A stretch of 64,000 nt of DNA from Gracilariopsis chorda. Taxonomy: Eukaryota > Rhodophyta > Florideophyceae > Gracilariales > Gracilariaceae. Positions within the stretch are counted from its first letter, which is position 1; every line of letters begins with the position of its first letter. The position numbers and the translations under genes are program-made. Of this stretch, positions 12,006 to 24,131 are shown in pieces. The stretch spans positions 62,001-126,000 of the forward strand of contig NBIV01000063.1 in assembly GCA_003194525.1 (NCBI GenBank). Direction: 5' to 3'. The notes below the pieces were generated by a model. The model saw only the letters and a list, made by a program, of their open reading frames with translations. It was not told where the DNA came from and searched no databases.

Positions 12006-12619
12006 CTTTCACAGCCACAAAGCGCAGGATTTGGTTTGCTATGCCACTTTTGCTACAAGCACGGGCAAAAATCCCCGCAGTGCCTCCAAACTCTTCACCA
12101 GATGCCACGAGTGGTGGAGAAATACGAAGCACTGACCTCAGAGGAAAAGGGCTGCGTGTGCATGGCCTTGTAGTTCCGTGCCAACACGGATTTTTTCAGT
12201 ACAATGGCGTATTGGTTGCTGCAGCAGTCAAAGCAGGTGCAACCGGTTGGTTCCTCGCCGACCCTGCCACAAGGAAATCCTCTTTCCTTCGTCATTTACG
12301 CTAGTTATAACCACGAAAGTGCCAATACTATTGTCGTTGAGGAACACGGGCACGAGCTCGACACAACCCCTACACAGGGAAACTAATTGGGGAAGTCTCC
12401 ACCATGGGAAAGGCATCCTCAGAGTTGAGGCTGACGACGCCGGAGCAGCCGCTGCCTCGCTCTCCGGTTAAAATCCTAAACAGGAGAGAAATCACAGACG
12501 CAGACTCGAAACACCTTGGGGGTTTTCGTCTTCCGTGGATACGGGTTAATAATAACCGGGTCCCGGATTGAGTGATGGTGATGTCCCAGCGAAAATAAAA
12601 GGTTTATGCTGATCTTTGC

Positions 12620-12905
12620 CTGCATGAGGAGATTATGGTGAGATACTTGAAAGTACTGAAATCTGGTGCTGGTCCAAACTTTATTTTGGAGTCGATCGTA
12701 CCTGCGCAATTGCGGCCTCTAATGCGCTCTGGTACTGTGCCCAATGTCGTTGATGCAAATAATAATCCGTTGAAGACGGTTGGAACCATTAATCTGGTTA
12801 TACGCCTTGGAAGGTCTGTTGTGAAGCTGTGCTTTCTTTTATGCTGTTCAATGGCAGCTTCAGTTATACTGGGATGCGACTATTGCGAAAGGCTCGTCAA
12901 AGCAA
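12620..12905 (+). pseudogene. G1 aspartic protease-like domain, catalytic Asp lost
   Basis: The frame reads VLKSGAGPNFI where gypsy proteases have a D-[ST]-G-A active site, so the catalytic Asp is replaced by Lys. Downstream landmarks fit the family: DANNNPLKTVGTINLVIRLG (flap region) and ASVILGCDYCERLV (the 'ILG.DF' motif near the C-terminus). Retrotransposon proteases cut Gag-Pol; this one should not work. Confidence 0.7.
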
Positions 12906-13547
12906 TGCTGACAAGCCTAAAGGAAGCTGCACCTCGAGGACGGGTCTTTTGTCCCCATCGTTGTCCAACCGTTGAAACAGCCGTCGAAAAGTCACGTCTT
13001 GCTGCCTGATGTGCAGAAATCACCGCCAGCCTCTCGGGAATCTAACAAGCTCCGATTTGCTGCATCGGTTTCAATACCACCTATCTTTCAGTTAATGATG
13101 GAGGTCAATTCCCGTCAACACGGCATTCGAGTTGTTCAACCCTCAGCGTCCCTCTATGAAAGGTCATAGCTGGCAGCAGGCAATGCTATCGGGACCATCA
13201 AGCCTGATATGACTTTTACGGTACTTGTTGCCCACCTTGGAAATAAGCCCCAGTACCTGTTGAAAACTCAAGTAGTTGGCTCAGTAACTCAAAATCCATT
13301 GGTAATGCTCCCTCTTAGGGAGACTCCTGCAAACTTCCTCAGAACTGCTGAAGAAGTGGACGAGAAACCGCTATAAGAGAACAGCACTACGCCTGGGGAT
13401 GGGACTTTAGCCAAACAATCGGATGGAAACCAAGAAGAGAAACGGAAGCCGATGAAACAGAGCCCAGCACCACTCTAAAGCATCAACTTCACAAGGTAGG
13501 GCAATAATGATCCTATCCAGGCCCTTGGAAACCCTGATCTGAAACAT

Positions 13548-14348
13548 GTGCCTGTTTCCCAATGGGATCGTCTTCGCGACATGCTGCGGGAATTTGCGAC
13601 GATGTGGGATGGCTCACTGGGTAAGATTAATACAAGTGAACATCGGAATGATCTTCTACTGAATACGAGGACAGTTGCACAACCCCCTTACAGGTCAGGA
13701 CCGAAAGCTAGGGAAGAGAGACAATTCCAAGTGGAACGCATGGTCCGTGCTGGAGTGATTGAACCTGCGCAATCGCTATGTGCATTACCAGTAGTACTGG
13801 ATTTGAAAAAAGACGGACAGGGGCAGTTCTGCTTTGGCCACCGTCAGCTGAACGCCGTGACGGTGCAGATTACATATCCCATTCCACGAAGGGATAACGG
13901 CATTGAATCCCTCGGAAAGGCTACAGTGCTCACGGCTTTGGACGCCATTCGGGGGTATTGGAAGGTTCCGTTCAGGCATGGGAATGGTGATGAGATGGCT
14001 TTCGTATACCATTCTGGTTCTTACCATTTCAAATGGATGCCGTTTGGTCTGACCAATGCTCTTGCTATTTCTCAAACGTCTATTGACATCCTCATGAGTC
14101 ATTTAGAGTGCTGAAGTTGATTGGTCTACCTTGATGACATTATCATCTTCTTCAGGAATCTGGACGAGCGTCTGGACCACGTCAGTGACGTGATGACCGT
14201 ACTGCGCAGCGTAGGCATAAACCTCAGATTAAAGAAATGTGAGTTCTTCACCGATACATTGAAGTATCTTGGTCACAACATCCGTCCGGAACGGTTAATG
14301 ATCAAACAAGTTCGAGTGAAATCCCTCGCTGAAGCCCAGGAATCCTGA
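13548..14348 (+). pseudogene. G1 reverse transcriptase
   Basis: The first open part (13548-14114) has the fingers motif PAQSLCALPVVLDLKKDG, the RQLNAVTV block, the first catalytic Asp in LTALDAIRGYWKVPF, and the FKWMPFGLTNA motif that precedes the active site. After two in-frame TGA codons (near 14113 and 14119) the catalytic motif follows as LVYLDDIIIF (YLDD), then LRLKKCEFFTDTLKYLGH. Length and order match Ty3/gypsy RT. In related elements the residue just before LVYLDD is usually Cys; here it is TGA. Further stops at 14348 and beyond prevent a full product. Confidence 0.85.
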
Positions 14349-14387
14349 GGTCAGACAGAACACGGCTCCGTTTTACAAATCGTCAAC

Positions 14388-14960
14388 GTGTACCAACGGC
14401 TAGTACCGAACTTTTCGTATATCGCTGCACCACTTAATGCGCTCCATCGCAAAGGTAAGCCGCCGAAGCTTGACCCATTCCCCAAGGATCAGTCGGAAGC
14501 ATTCAATTCCTTGATTAAGTCAGTGACATCCGCGCCTATTTTATATCTTCCGAAGTCCAGGCTTCCATTCTCCCTGGAAACGGACTCCGGTGACCACCAA
14601 GTGGGCTCTTTTTTGTTTCACTTAACCCCCAAAGAGGAGCGCAAACCGAATGGGTACTGGTCTCGGACCCTGAACGTCCACCAGAGGAACGATTCTGTAT
14701 CGGAGAGGGAGTGACTCGCTGTGGTCCTGGCGTAGTATAACCAACGTCCCTATCTCATGGGTGTGAACATTTCCGTGTACAAGGATTACTCTTCGTTGAG
14801 GGGGCTGATGAACATTTTTGATCCATGAGGTCCTTGATGCTGTGGCGACTCCGCCTCGTGGAATTTGGTTTTGACTTCGTTTTCAAAAAAGGGGCCTTTA
14901 ACATCCAAGTTGACGGACCGTCCTACCTACCGACAACGGGAGAAACTCAGGCAACCATAC
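14388..14960 (+). pseudogene. G1 RT connection and RNase H
   Basis: Starts with a thumb/connection region (YQRLVPNFSYIAAPLNAL, LYLPKSRLPFSLETDSGDHQ), equivalent to the 'F.L.TDAS' start of gypsy RNase H; the second Asp-Ala-Ser is degenerate (TDSGD). The frame breaks at a TGA at 14712, in the position of the Cys in the family's 'ECLAVVWA' block, and resumes with LAVVLA. A further piece from 14825 has LMLWRLRLVEFGFDFVFKKG, matching 'RW...L..FDF.I.Y..G'. RNase H would remove RNA from the RNA:DNA hybrid; this copy is broken. Confidence 0.8.
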
Positions 14961-15124
14961 ATGAGGATGAGATCACCTGTTTCACGGTTGACGGTCAAGT
15001 CCCGGAATATTTGGAGTGTCCTGAAACTGGGAATTTCAGGACCCAGTGGATGCACTGCGTACTTCAAGCGATACTGCGAATCCGCTACCAGGGACATTTG
15101 TACCAATCACTACCGAGGAGTTGA

Positions 15125-16263
15125 TCCGAGAGAAATTCGGCAACCACTTCTGTAGAGAGTTGCAAGCCCGTCTTAAGGGTGGTGAGGAACTCTCCTTTGA
15201 GGTGGATAAAACCCTGTCAATATGAAATGACAACATGTTCATGTCAGAGAAGTCTTGGTTGACCACGTGGACGTAATGGCCCTAAAGTACACGTTGCCTA
15301 CTACTCACAACGTTTACAGACACTTCACACGGTACAACAGGGTGTAGGAAAATGAACATTGGGCAGGTGAAGTGGTGAATTAACCATGGGGCTGGGCTGG
15401 CAGAGGCCAGAACATTGCTGCCCAAAATATTCCACGTGGCCAAGCTGGGTGCCTATGCAGGAGATACGAGGGTAAAGTGCAAGTGCCAAGGCACTGTGGC
15501 CACAGGTTTTATTAGGTAGCTAATGTTATGTAATTTGTTAGGATAGTGTCTGGAGGTCAGAGCACCTCGTCAGCCATATAGGTTGGTTCGAGTGCGGCCG
15601 ATCTCTGAAGCGTAAAGACAAGCACTCTCACCGTCTTCTTGCCGCCATATGCAGCCAGTAGGACTCCAAAGGTCTCCAAGCCATCGCTACCATTCTCCGG
15701 ACCTGTAGGGACTTGAGATAGTGCCCGCCCATTGCGCTTCGCTGCCAGTTGGTGCCCGCGTCACCAGTAGACCCAGTGGATTGTCACCATAATGGCGGGC
15801 TCTCTGCTTCTACTACCTACCTTCTAGTGTACTAATACCCCACTTGGCCAAAGGACGTAGTATTATACTACACAGGGATCGAACGGTTACAGAAGATTCC
15901 CGAGGGAGTCGTGCCAAGTCACTACTGGCACCCTGGGTCCATGCCAGATCATCAAAGACCTTTTCTGATGACAAGTCATCAGCAGTGATAGAATTTTCCA
16001 AGTCACCAAACGACTAGATCGGGCACTGAACCCAGTAAACCAGTCGCGTACGGAGGCCAGCACAAACACCAAGCATGATAACGTTTAACTTAGATGAATT
16101 CCCATCGACTAGTGGCACTGATAGAACTAGACTCGAAACTGTATATAAACCTCGATGGATGTTCCGAACTTCTAACTCGGATCATCACCATCGACTTCCA
16201 ACTAATTAAACCATTGCACCTCTGTTCCTAACACTGAACCACTACGTTTCTCGGTCTGCCTGT
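15125..16263. other. No gene recognised between G1 and C1
   Basis: No open frame of note. The stretch includes a TATA-like TATATAAA at 16142-16149, with TG-starting sequence near 15826 and CA-ending sequence near 16226. This could be a solo LTR on the plus strand, but no second copy is visible in the window and I could not prove it. Confidence 0.3.
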
Positions 16264-16384
16264 ATGAAGGGAAAGACAACCTCCCATCGTTTTGACGTGT
16301 CTTGGAATATGTACACGTGGGATTCTCCTGGCAGATCCAGAAGTCTATGGCTGTGTTTCTTTCCTTTAGGGCCATTGCTTTACT

Positions 16385-17155
16385 TCAAACCGAAGGCGAT
16401 TCGTCGCTTTGCCTATTCTTTCTGGATCTCCTTTTTGCGGCTTCTATTTCTTCTGCTCTCTGTAACTGTGTCTCGGCTGGTGTTCTCCGGGCTGGGCGTG
16501 GAAGAGAGCGGAAGAGAAGCAAGGTGGCGCAGAGGGATTCTGGTCCTACAGTGTCAATGATAGACTTGAAGACCATATACAAGCAATCTGCATCAGTCTC
16601 CGTCCGATTCATAGTCTCACTTATCTTGACATAAGCCGTTTTCAATGACCCGTGATATCTCTGGACATGCGACAGTGTAGAAGGAGATTCTACAGGAGCT
16701 TGCAGAACAGATATGCCATCAGTTTCAGCGGTGTTGAGAAATTCTTTCAACACGTAGTTACTGCCCTAGTTAACACGTAGAAAATCCGGGGAACCAAGAT
16801 AAAGGCGTGACCTGCATCGCAGAACAGTCTTCCAGAAATCGAAAGAACGAACACGGTTAAGACACAATGCAGCACTCTAGTGCGTTGCCCCATCGACGGC
16901 ATGTAGAATAGGCCTGTTTTTGATATACATTATATCAATTGCAACGATGTGATTGAATTTCAATTCGTCCGTACCAATCATTAACTTGCACCTACGAGGA
17001 CCAGGAGCGTTTCTAGCACATGTAACATATGCTCTCGTAAGTTCATCAATAGTGTCGCGAACCTTCTTTTTCATCTCGTCTGGTCTCGCCCGTTTGAAAA
17101 CATTAATGAACGTATGGACGCTTGGATGTCCGAAGACTCGATGGAGTTTTCTCAA
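16385..17155 (-). pseudogene. C1 integrase
   Basis: The N-terminal zinc-binding (pre-integrase) part is at 17155-16877: LHRVFGHPSVHTFINVF followed by the C-x2-C-like AYVTCARNAPGPRRC, then FNHIVAIDIMYIKNRPILHA, which holds the first catalytic Asp region. The second piece (16753-16385) carries the C-terminal part of the core, with ESPSTLSHVQRYHGSLKTAY containing the E of the D,D-E triad region, then DCLYMVFKSIIDTVGPESL and RPARRTPAETQLQRAEEI. This pattern is known from copia integrases. A frame break and lost sequence between 16753 and 16877 remove part of the core. Confidence 0.8.
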
Positions 17156-17167
17156 CTCGATTTCGGT

Positions 17168-18225
17168 TTAAAGAGAGTAATAGAGATCGTCAGGCTCCCA
17201 TTTTTGAACGAGGAAATAGTCCTGGAATGTCAATGGCTGTATGGGGTGTTTGTACATCACCTGGAGCTTCTGAATACTGATCTCTAAGCAATTTTCAATC
17301 ATGTCTTTCATGCTGAGAAGATTCGGTCCGTTGCCTGGTATGATTTGGAATTGGACATAGATGACAAGCTGTAAGTCATTGAAGGGTATTGGAATGGTCG
17401 TGGTACCGATAGCGTTCTTGGTGCCCCCTATTACTGTAAGTCTTCTCTTGTCGTTCTCTTCCAAGCGAGAAGGTACGTGAAATGAATCGCAGTAGGCCTT
17501 GTACTGATTATATGAAATAAAGGGGAAACGATTAGCACAAGTATCGAGAAAGATTCCCTTGAACTTGGTGACGTCGCCTTGGTACAGTTCACCTTTCATC
17601 GTCGCCAAAGCAGCGTGACGGTCAGCGCTGTATGACATCCCATGTACGAAAGCAGTATTCGTCAAACGTTGCTCCTCTCCCTCGTGAGGAGAAATTTCAT
17701 CTTCGGCGATGTACCAGATTTCATCTCCCCCATCATCACAGTCTTCATCGGAGGTGTATATATAGTCCAATTCGTCGCCTTCCTCAATTCTAGAATCTTT
17801 CTCCCGCATTTCATCTCTACAAAAGCCATATCCTCAACTGTGATATATGCAGAAGTTCTCTTTCTGTGCATGCGTTCGATAGCTGCTTTGATCTCAGACT
17901 GACTATGGCGCTTTCGTGCGAGATCATCCTCCCCACAGACGTAGCACCCTTTCTTGCCTCTGAACAATCTGGGCGGTATATTCCGGGCTCTCGTATGATT
18001 CTTCTTCCTGTATCCTCTGAAACTATTCCTTGCATCACCGCCATAGGTGTTCCCTATGCTGTAGTGCGCCTCCCTCTGGGAGGTCTTTGAATTCGCGTTG
18101 ACCACAAATGCCCCTGCATAGGGAGGTTCGCTGGAGAGGAAGGTGGCGATTATACTACGAGCTTCTTGCAGTAGCCCGGATTCGTTCACGGAGCGATTGG
18201 GTAGTCTGATTCGTAGCCACAGCAA
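17168..18225 (-). pseudogene. C1 zinc knuckle and aspartic protease region
   Basis: The upstream frame (18225-17662) has a basic, Ser-rich stretch then GCYVCGEDDLARKRH, a degenerate CCHC knuckle. The overlapping frame (17809-17168) has FKGIFLDTCANRFPFI, equivalent to the LDTGA active site but with Gly changed to Cys, followed by IPFNDLQLVIYVQFQIIPG and a PNLLSMKDM motif typical of the protease C-terminus in copia elements. The two frames overlap by about 150 bp, so a frameshift separates knuckle and protease. The altered active site argues against function. Confidence 0.65.
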
Positions 18226-19515
18226 CTATCAGCTGATCTATGAGGAAGTGGTCTGTCCTGTACGATGGATCGAGCTGCTTCTGTACTTGCGAAAGCTTAT
18301 GGCAGAAAGAGCGGAAGTCATCTAATTCAATCTTTTCTGGGTTCTCACACTTGAAGGGAGACAACCTGAACGATTTCCAGAGAATTTATGCCCTATTCCG
18401 CTGCTTCACACTGATATAACAATCGATGAGCAGCTGTAGCATGTCCCCGTAAGATATCCCAGGTGGATACTTTTCAATTTATAGTGACAGGACTTCTTCA
18501 TCTAGCGTCACAGGCATTGCTTCAACCTTTTACTGATCAGTCAGCTTGCGTAAACGAGCCATAACATCGTAGAACTCAAGGAACTGTCGCAGATCCTCAT
18601 CGAATCCACCACAAAACTGTTTCCGTCCTTGATTCACTTTGATGATGCCGTTGAGATCTGATGAGCGCTCTTTATTAGCATTGGAATTCGAACCATCAGC
18701 TCTATTCATCATCTGCCGAGAAGAATAAACCACAATGTTTGGAAGGACATCTTGCACCAATGTTCGGGACCCTGCTTTGTAAGATTCTGGGAAACCTGAT
18801 CTTTGAACTCCAGGCTCAGAGGGAACGGGACTAACCTTTGAGGCCGGAGATTCTGCATTAGGCAAGGGACTAATCTTGTTCTGCAAAGAGTGACGTGCTC
18901 CAGACGAAGAGGAACGTTGAACCATGTCTTGCAGAGTTCTCGAATCTCCTTCGGGAGCGGTATGATTCCGGTTCGCTTAGGCACCGGCTTCACCAGAGGA
19001 GAGGTGTATATCCTCATTTGCAACAAATGCTGATTGTGTGAGACATTCAGAAAGTGACGTCTTCCAGGGTAACCTTGCTGACGTTTGACGTAAACATTGC
19101 AGACGTTCAGAAACACGACCCACTTCAGTGCAATGGCCCTAGATAGGGCTGTCAGATTCTGTGCTCTGAACGTAGCTGTGAACTCAAGCCATAGCCATTC
19201 ACGTCTCAGGTCCGTCTCCTTGAAAGCTTCCAGCATCTCTCTAGCATAAGAATCGACATCATTCTTGTACTGAGTGAAAAGTTTTGCAGTTGCGCCATCT
19301 GGAGGAGGATCCAGGTCTCCGATGTCGTCAAGAGCTTCCTCTGTAGTCGCGGAACGATCGCCATCGTTTAAGCAGGTCCCTGTGCGGGTCCAGGCCCATA
19401 TTCGTCCACTTCTTCCGCAGTTTTGTTCTCCGAAGTAGCCATTTCCGGTGTGTGTTATAAACGCTGGTGCACCGAAACAGCTGCAAACGTTATAGCTGTT
19501 CACAGAACTGTGCAA
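18155..19515 (-). pseudogene. C1 Gag-like region
   Basis: Open pieces at 18709-19515, 18530-18925 and 18155-18364. The last contains DDFRSFCHKLSQVQKQLDPS and HFLIDQLIVAVA, which resemble the copia/Gag helices that precede the zinc knuckle. The upstream pieces are Ser/Pro-rich and not conserved enough to assign. The start is unclear; residues upstream of TTEEALDDIGDLDPPPDGAT may be leader. Confidence 0.5.
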
Positions 19516-19939
19516 TCGACTACAGTCCGGGCCAGTTAGGTCCGAGCATAGGCGGCCGAATGGCGTGATAGTCGGCGACCGGTTCTGAACAGAACTGTGC
19601 TACGGCTTGTCAAACCGATTGCAGTGACCGCTCAGTGAAGTGCTGCGTGCAAGTCAAATTACCGCCCAAAATGAGGCTGCTTGTTGAAGATAAAGATTAC
19701 GAAAATTGTAGTTTAACGTAGAATAGAATGATGATTTCTAGTTCTTTGTCAATACTCGTCTTCCATAGCTACTTATATACTTATAGACGTTGCGAACGTG
19801 TAAAAAAAGCATAAAGCAATGGGAGCCAAACGATCACAAAAGCTCTTACTTACGTAACACAAATTCATATGTTTTGCACCAAGAATAATCAACTTCTCTT
19901 GCAAGATCCTTTCGCTATGCCTTGAGAAATGGAAATATG

Positions 19940-20190
19940 TACATGCAACACTGCCGGCCACGGCGCAACACGACATGTTGGATTTATGCGCACCATGAAT
20001 TATATTCCTACACTTGAAATGCCTCTATGTATTCCAGATACTACAGAAATCACCCAAGAAGTTTCCATAAATACCAGTTAAAACTCACATCGAACTTGAA
20101 CCAGTATTTGTGAGGGTCCACTCATAACTGAGTCAAAATGATGCCATATCGGTACTAAATCATTCATGATCTACCTCGACTAGAATTTAT
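19940..20190 (+). repeat. Diverged direct repeat, left copy (partner at about 27.97-28.21 kb)
   Basis: Shared blocks with the right copy, in the same order and orientation: GCCGGCCACGGCGCAACACG, then a CTCTATGTATTCCAGA / CATCTACTCCAGAAA block, GAGGGTCCACTCATAACTGAG, and ATCATTCATGATCTACCTCG. The two copies lie about 8 kb apart and flank elements W and Z. No coding content is seen. They could be relics of one dispersed element. Confidence 0.6.
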
Positions 20191-20574
20191 GCGCCAATGC
20201 ATTGCCCTGCAGTCAATACTATTTTGGCACTCATGAAATGTATTTGATTATGTCAATTAATATGTGTCAGCGAATGATTAACAATTTACTGCGTGCTTAA
20301 CGCGTTTACTTAATCTTAATTTACGAGCAGTTATTTAGAAACGTCTTTTCATCTCTTTACTTGGTGCCACATATCCCTAGAGCCAAAATTTGTTGATCAC
20401 TATACTGCACATAACATGTTTCCGTGCAGTAGTTTTGCTTGTCTCCCCCTCCGGGTACACAAAGTAGTTGAACGTGTTCTTCACGTCTTTCTTGAGGAAC
20501 GTGCCACTTTTCACGCTTGACGGATAGAAAATGGCTGGATGGCAACGCGTCAAACTTTGGCTACCATGAACGGC

Positions 20575-20622
20575 TCAGGACATCCAAAAAACGGCTATCG
20601 ATCAGTATACTGATCATTAGAA
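20575..20622. repeat. Left terminal direct repeat of W with 16-bp palindrome
   Basis: AGGACATCC, then GGCTATC, then GATCAGTATACTGATC (20600-20615) and ATTAG. It matches 24297-24342 in the same orientation at most positions. The palindrome is perfect. Confidence 0.7.
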
Positions 20623-20675
20623 TGCGCTTTCTGCCCTAGCAAACTACCCCATACCGGTAGCCAAGACCCCGCTTT

Positions 20676-23600
20676 CTACACCAAACGCTGCCTCCGCCCC
20701 CCTCCTTCCATGTTACTGCTCCCCTCTCGCGGTCTCCGTCGTGATTTAGACGGACACTCACTTGCAAGCGAGATTCTCGTGGATCTTCTTCGGGTCACCA
20801 AGTCGTTAGATGCTGTTGAAGAGTTATCATCCGCCTCAATGTTCACATCGTTGCTATTGACAGCACTCTGTACGGCGTCCAATTCGACGCTGCTTCTACG
20901 CGACACTGCCGCATGTGTACTTTGGAGGTTGAGCACCCTCGAAGAATGCCACACATGCCAGCAGCTTTTACGCAGCCCGGGGTAAACTCTCATACATAGA
21001 GGTGTCGAACATAAAATGCATGAGTATGTCAACCGATGACCGCGGTACCGCCCAGGATGTTGTCCACAAAGAGTGCAGTACTGCACAGCACCCTGCTTTG
21101 GACTGTGTCCGGGAACAGAAATCCGTAGAGCCACCCCTTCTGCGGAGTTGAAAAAAGCTAATCGCTTCCTCTTCCGTCCATGAGCAAGAGCTATGAGCCT
21201 TTTAACCTCGTAACTATCACCCAGCATCCCTTCAACAGCTGCAACCTCTTTTTCAGAGGCAAGGAGTGCGGCGGCATAGCTCAAAAGTTCCTGTGAAACG
21301 TCAAACATGAAATCAGCTGTTCCTTGAACTTTGTTTAACCGGTTGCGATAGCTCTCCAAAGAATGAAATGTTTGTGACGACTCCAGCAGGTCTTGTCTTT
21401 CAAACATTCGCCAGCCGAAAAATGCGTTGATGGCTATCGTCTTGATTGTTTGTGAAGCAATCTTTTGCTCCCATTTAAAATGAGATGTTGAGCTTCTCAA
21501 GATTGCTCTCTGTTGCGTAGCGCCATCGACTCCAGCTTTGGTTTTGGAGTAAAACGTTTGGGTTGCGTGTTTGAAAAGCTTCAGGGGTGGAAAAAATCCC
21601 TCTTTCCGCACATGGTCGTCAATGGTATGCCAAAACTTGTGCCTTGTCAGTAACGTTCGCTGGCATTCTGCAGTTACAAACGACGGGATGGTGAGAGTGT
21701 CCTCATGAGCCCACTTTACAATTGGACTGGCGATGTCCATTAAGACATCCTCGCACGTCCGCAGCACCATCTCAGAGCATCTATAGACGACAATGTACAG
21801 AATTCCCGTCTCAGCGGCGGCAACATAAATGCCAACACGAAGACCAAGCACGAACACCTGTTGCATGATTTGGGCCATGTGCCCTTGAGGGATGTACTTG
21901 TGGAATGTATCATCCCCTGCCTCACAAAGCACCACGTCTGGGCATGAAAGCAATACTGCTTCCCCTACGCTTGAATCCGCCACCCTGGTCTTGATCTCCA
22001 CGCATGCAAGGATGATGTCGTTGCCTTCACCATCTTGCATTGTTACCTCACCCACGCCTTCGGAGTCATAGATAGATGTATCGAGCACTGCTATCCCATC
22101 TGGTGAGCAGGCAAGGAAACGACGCTCCTTAACCGCCAACATTCCCACCTCAAACACGGCTGTTACGAAGGGCTTCGCTCGAAGTGCACTTAAAACGGCG
22201 CATTCGTTCGCGCTTCCTCACATCATCGCCTCCGTAGAGGTCTTCGTACTAAACCATCCCTTGTAGAACCTCTCAAACCACTGTGGGATTGTCGTTTCCT
22301 CCGTGCCACTGCTTGCGGGAAGTCGCAGTATGGATCTGAAGCATGGACTGCTCATCAGAACGAGACCGGCATTATTGCCGGTCACGCGAAATTGCCGCAA
22401 TACGAACCAATCAGCACACCTCTGCGATACAGTTAGCACCTCACATCTCTCGCGAAGAAACACCGACACCACATCCTGAAGGTCTTGCATCTCATTTCCC
22501 CGCTGAAGTGTCTGGAACAAGGTAAACTTCTTGTCTATGTTCTGTTTGGGAACCGCAATCCACGTATTAAGAGCATCTTGAATCCCAGCTGGCACAGTGT
22601 ACATGAATCGCAGCACCTTGGAAAACTTGTCTGTACCTCGTTCACGTACTATGATAGCATTCATGCTGCGTTGTCGAGATCGACCCCGGCCTGTACCAGC
22701 ATTTTTTGTTGCGAAGAATGCTTCTGGACCAAGAGTAGGGTCATCGTCGATCACAAATGTGCGGCGACGATCGCAGTATAACTGGTGTGGAGCGACAGCA
22801 AGATGTTCCCCATTACCCTCCCCATGCGTATCCCCCATCTCAGCTGCCCCGGGTTCGGACTCGCCTTCCGCATCCCCGATATCAAGCGCTTCATCTTCCA
22901 AGTCATCGCGTACCGGGTCTAGATAGGACAGCCAGACGAAGGGATGCACGCGGAGCAAATGTTCCGGCATAACAAACACAGAACTTAAACCGAAACCTGA
23001 GAGTATCTCCAAAAAAGATTGCTTTCCGTAGCCTCTGTCTGCAGTTACTATGCAACCAGTGTTTGCCTCCTCCCCCCTGCCATCAAGTACTGTCGAAAGA
23101 AGCTTTTTCACAGACTCTGTCTGAGCTTCACCTCTACGACGAAAGCGTATGGCCAGGATGATGCGAAAGAGGGCATCAGCTAAAGCGTCCGCCGAATGTC
23201 CCTCCTTGTCAGCCTTGCGTGCGCTCAACATTTTCACTTGATTGTCGGACGCTCGTGTCCCGTACAGGTCGTCATCGAGGGTCGCAAGCAGATGTAGCGG
23301 ACAGAAAAAGACCTTCCGAGTATCTCTGAAAGTAATGCTTTCAAACTCTGACAGCTGCCGCGTCTGGTCCCTCTGCGCATTCAAATGCATCTCTCCTTGC
23401 CTACCTCGTCCAGTAGGGTCGTATGCAAGAATGTTGTCCGCAATGAATCGAAAACCATCAAGAGAAGGTGCTGTACTCCCTGCTTGGCAAAGCACCTCGA
23501 TGGTCTTCTCGAAACTAAAACCGGTTGTGTGAGATAAAAGCAACACGGAGACGTAGCGATACATTTCAGCGATACTCACATATTCCTGGTCTTTGTTTCG

Positions 23601-24131
23601 CAGTCGAATGTCTTCATTGACCCAGTTTCGTAACTGGTCGATGAAGCCTTGTAGGAGGAGCACCGTAAAGCCGCAGCGAGTACAAGGCAGACGACGTGCG
23701 TCACACTGTAGTTTTAGCTGGGTAACGGCATTGCTACAGAACATCCGCGCTCTGTTTTGGATGAACTTCTCAGCAAAAGCGCTCTCCAAGACGACAGTCT
23801 CACAGGCAGTCCTGTTCAATGTCCATCCTTCACTGGGGTCGTCGTGACATGCGCCTGTCGTCCCTCCTCCGCGACCTCTTCCCCTAGATCTGCCCCTTGT
23901 GGCTCCACGCCCCCTCCCTGATGAATCTCTTGCTCTCCCTCTCCCTCGTGATCGCCTTGCTCCCCCGTTACGACTAGCCGCACTCTCCGACCCGCCTTGT
24001 ATGGCTTGGCTTGCGGCAAAGGCATGCGAGGGACTGCTTTGTGGCGCTAGAGGACCGACGGGTTGTGTGGAGGCCTGCAGCGGCGTGGGTTGGGTCGTGG
24101 TATTCTGCTCACCGGGCACGACGGTAGCCAT
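20676..24131 (-). pseudogene. Long DDE-like transposase with YqaJ-like nuclease and piggyBac-like tail, one in-frame TGA
   Basis: From the ATG at 24131 the frame runs about 1150 codons to 20676 with a single interruption, TGA at 22218-22220; the two halves are in the same frame. N-terminus: Arg/Gly-rich, basic and disordered (about residues 60-100). Residues about 280-420 have a DDE-like core with LLATLDDDLYGTRASDNQ and GCIVTADRGYGKQSFLEIL. Around the stop lies a PD-(D/E)XK (YqaJ-like) nuclease: ADWFVLRQFRVTGNNAGLVL, STEAMM-stop-GSANE, LACSPDGIAVL and LACVEIKTRV (catalytic D and ExK). C-terminus: CTLCG, then YSCILCSTPLC and SCWHVWH, a Cys/His cluster like the piggyBac tail. TGA could be a decayed CGA (Arg). 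The family assignment is inference. Confidence 0.65.

Larger units (their letters stand above)
10275..15124 (+). mobile_element. Ty3/gypsy retrotransposon G1, decayed
   Basis: Gag-like (10.3-12.0 kb), aspartic protease-like (about 12.63-12.9), reverse transcriptase (13.55-14.35) and RNase H (14.39-14.95) segments follow in that order, which with the RT type indicates Ty3/gypsy. Frameshifts and stops, many of them TGA, separate the segments. No convincing integrase core or chromodomain follows; sequence after about 15.1 kb cannot be assigned. LTRs were not identified. Confidence 0.75.
16264..19515 (-). mobile_element. Ty1/copia retrotransposon C1 (minus strand), truncated before RT
   Basis: Read on the minus strand from 19.5 to 16.3 kb, the order is Gag, CCHC-like knuckle, aspartic protease, zinc-binding pre-integrase and integrase. 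This is the Ty1/copia order (integrase before RT). The sequence ends in the integrase C-terminal region near 16.3 kb, and no RT or RNase H follows on this strand. No LTR pair was found. Frame changes between segments indicate decay. Confidence 0.75.

Noticed and set aside
15826..16226. A possible solo LTR with TG..CA ends and a TATA box
   Set aside because: No second copy, target duplication or adjacent primer site could be shown; only the TATA-like box is noted.
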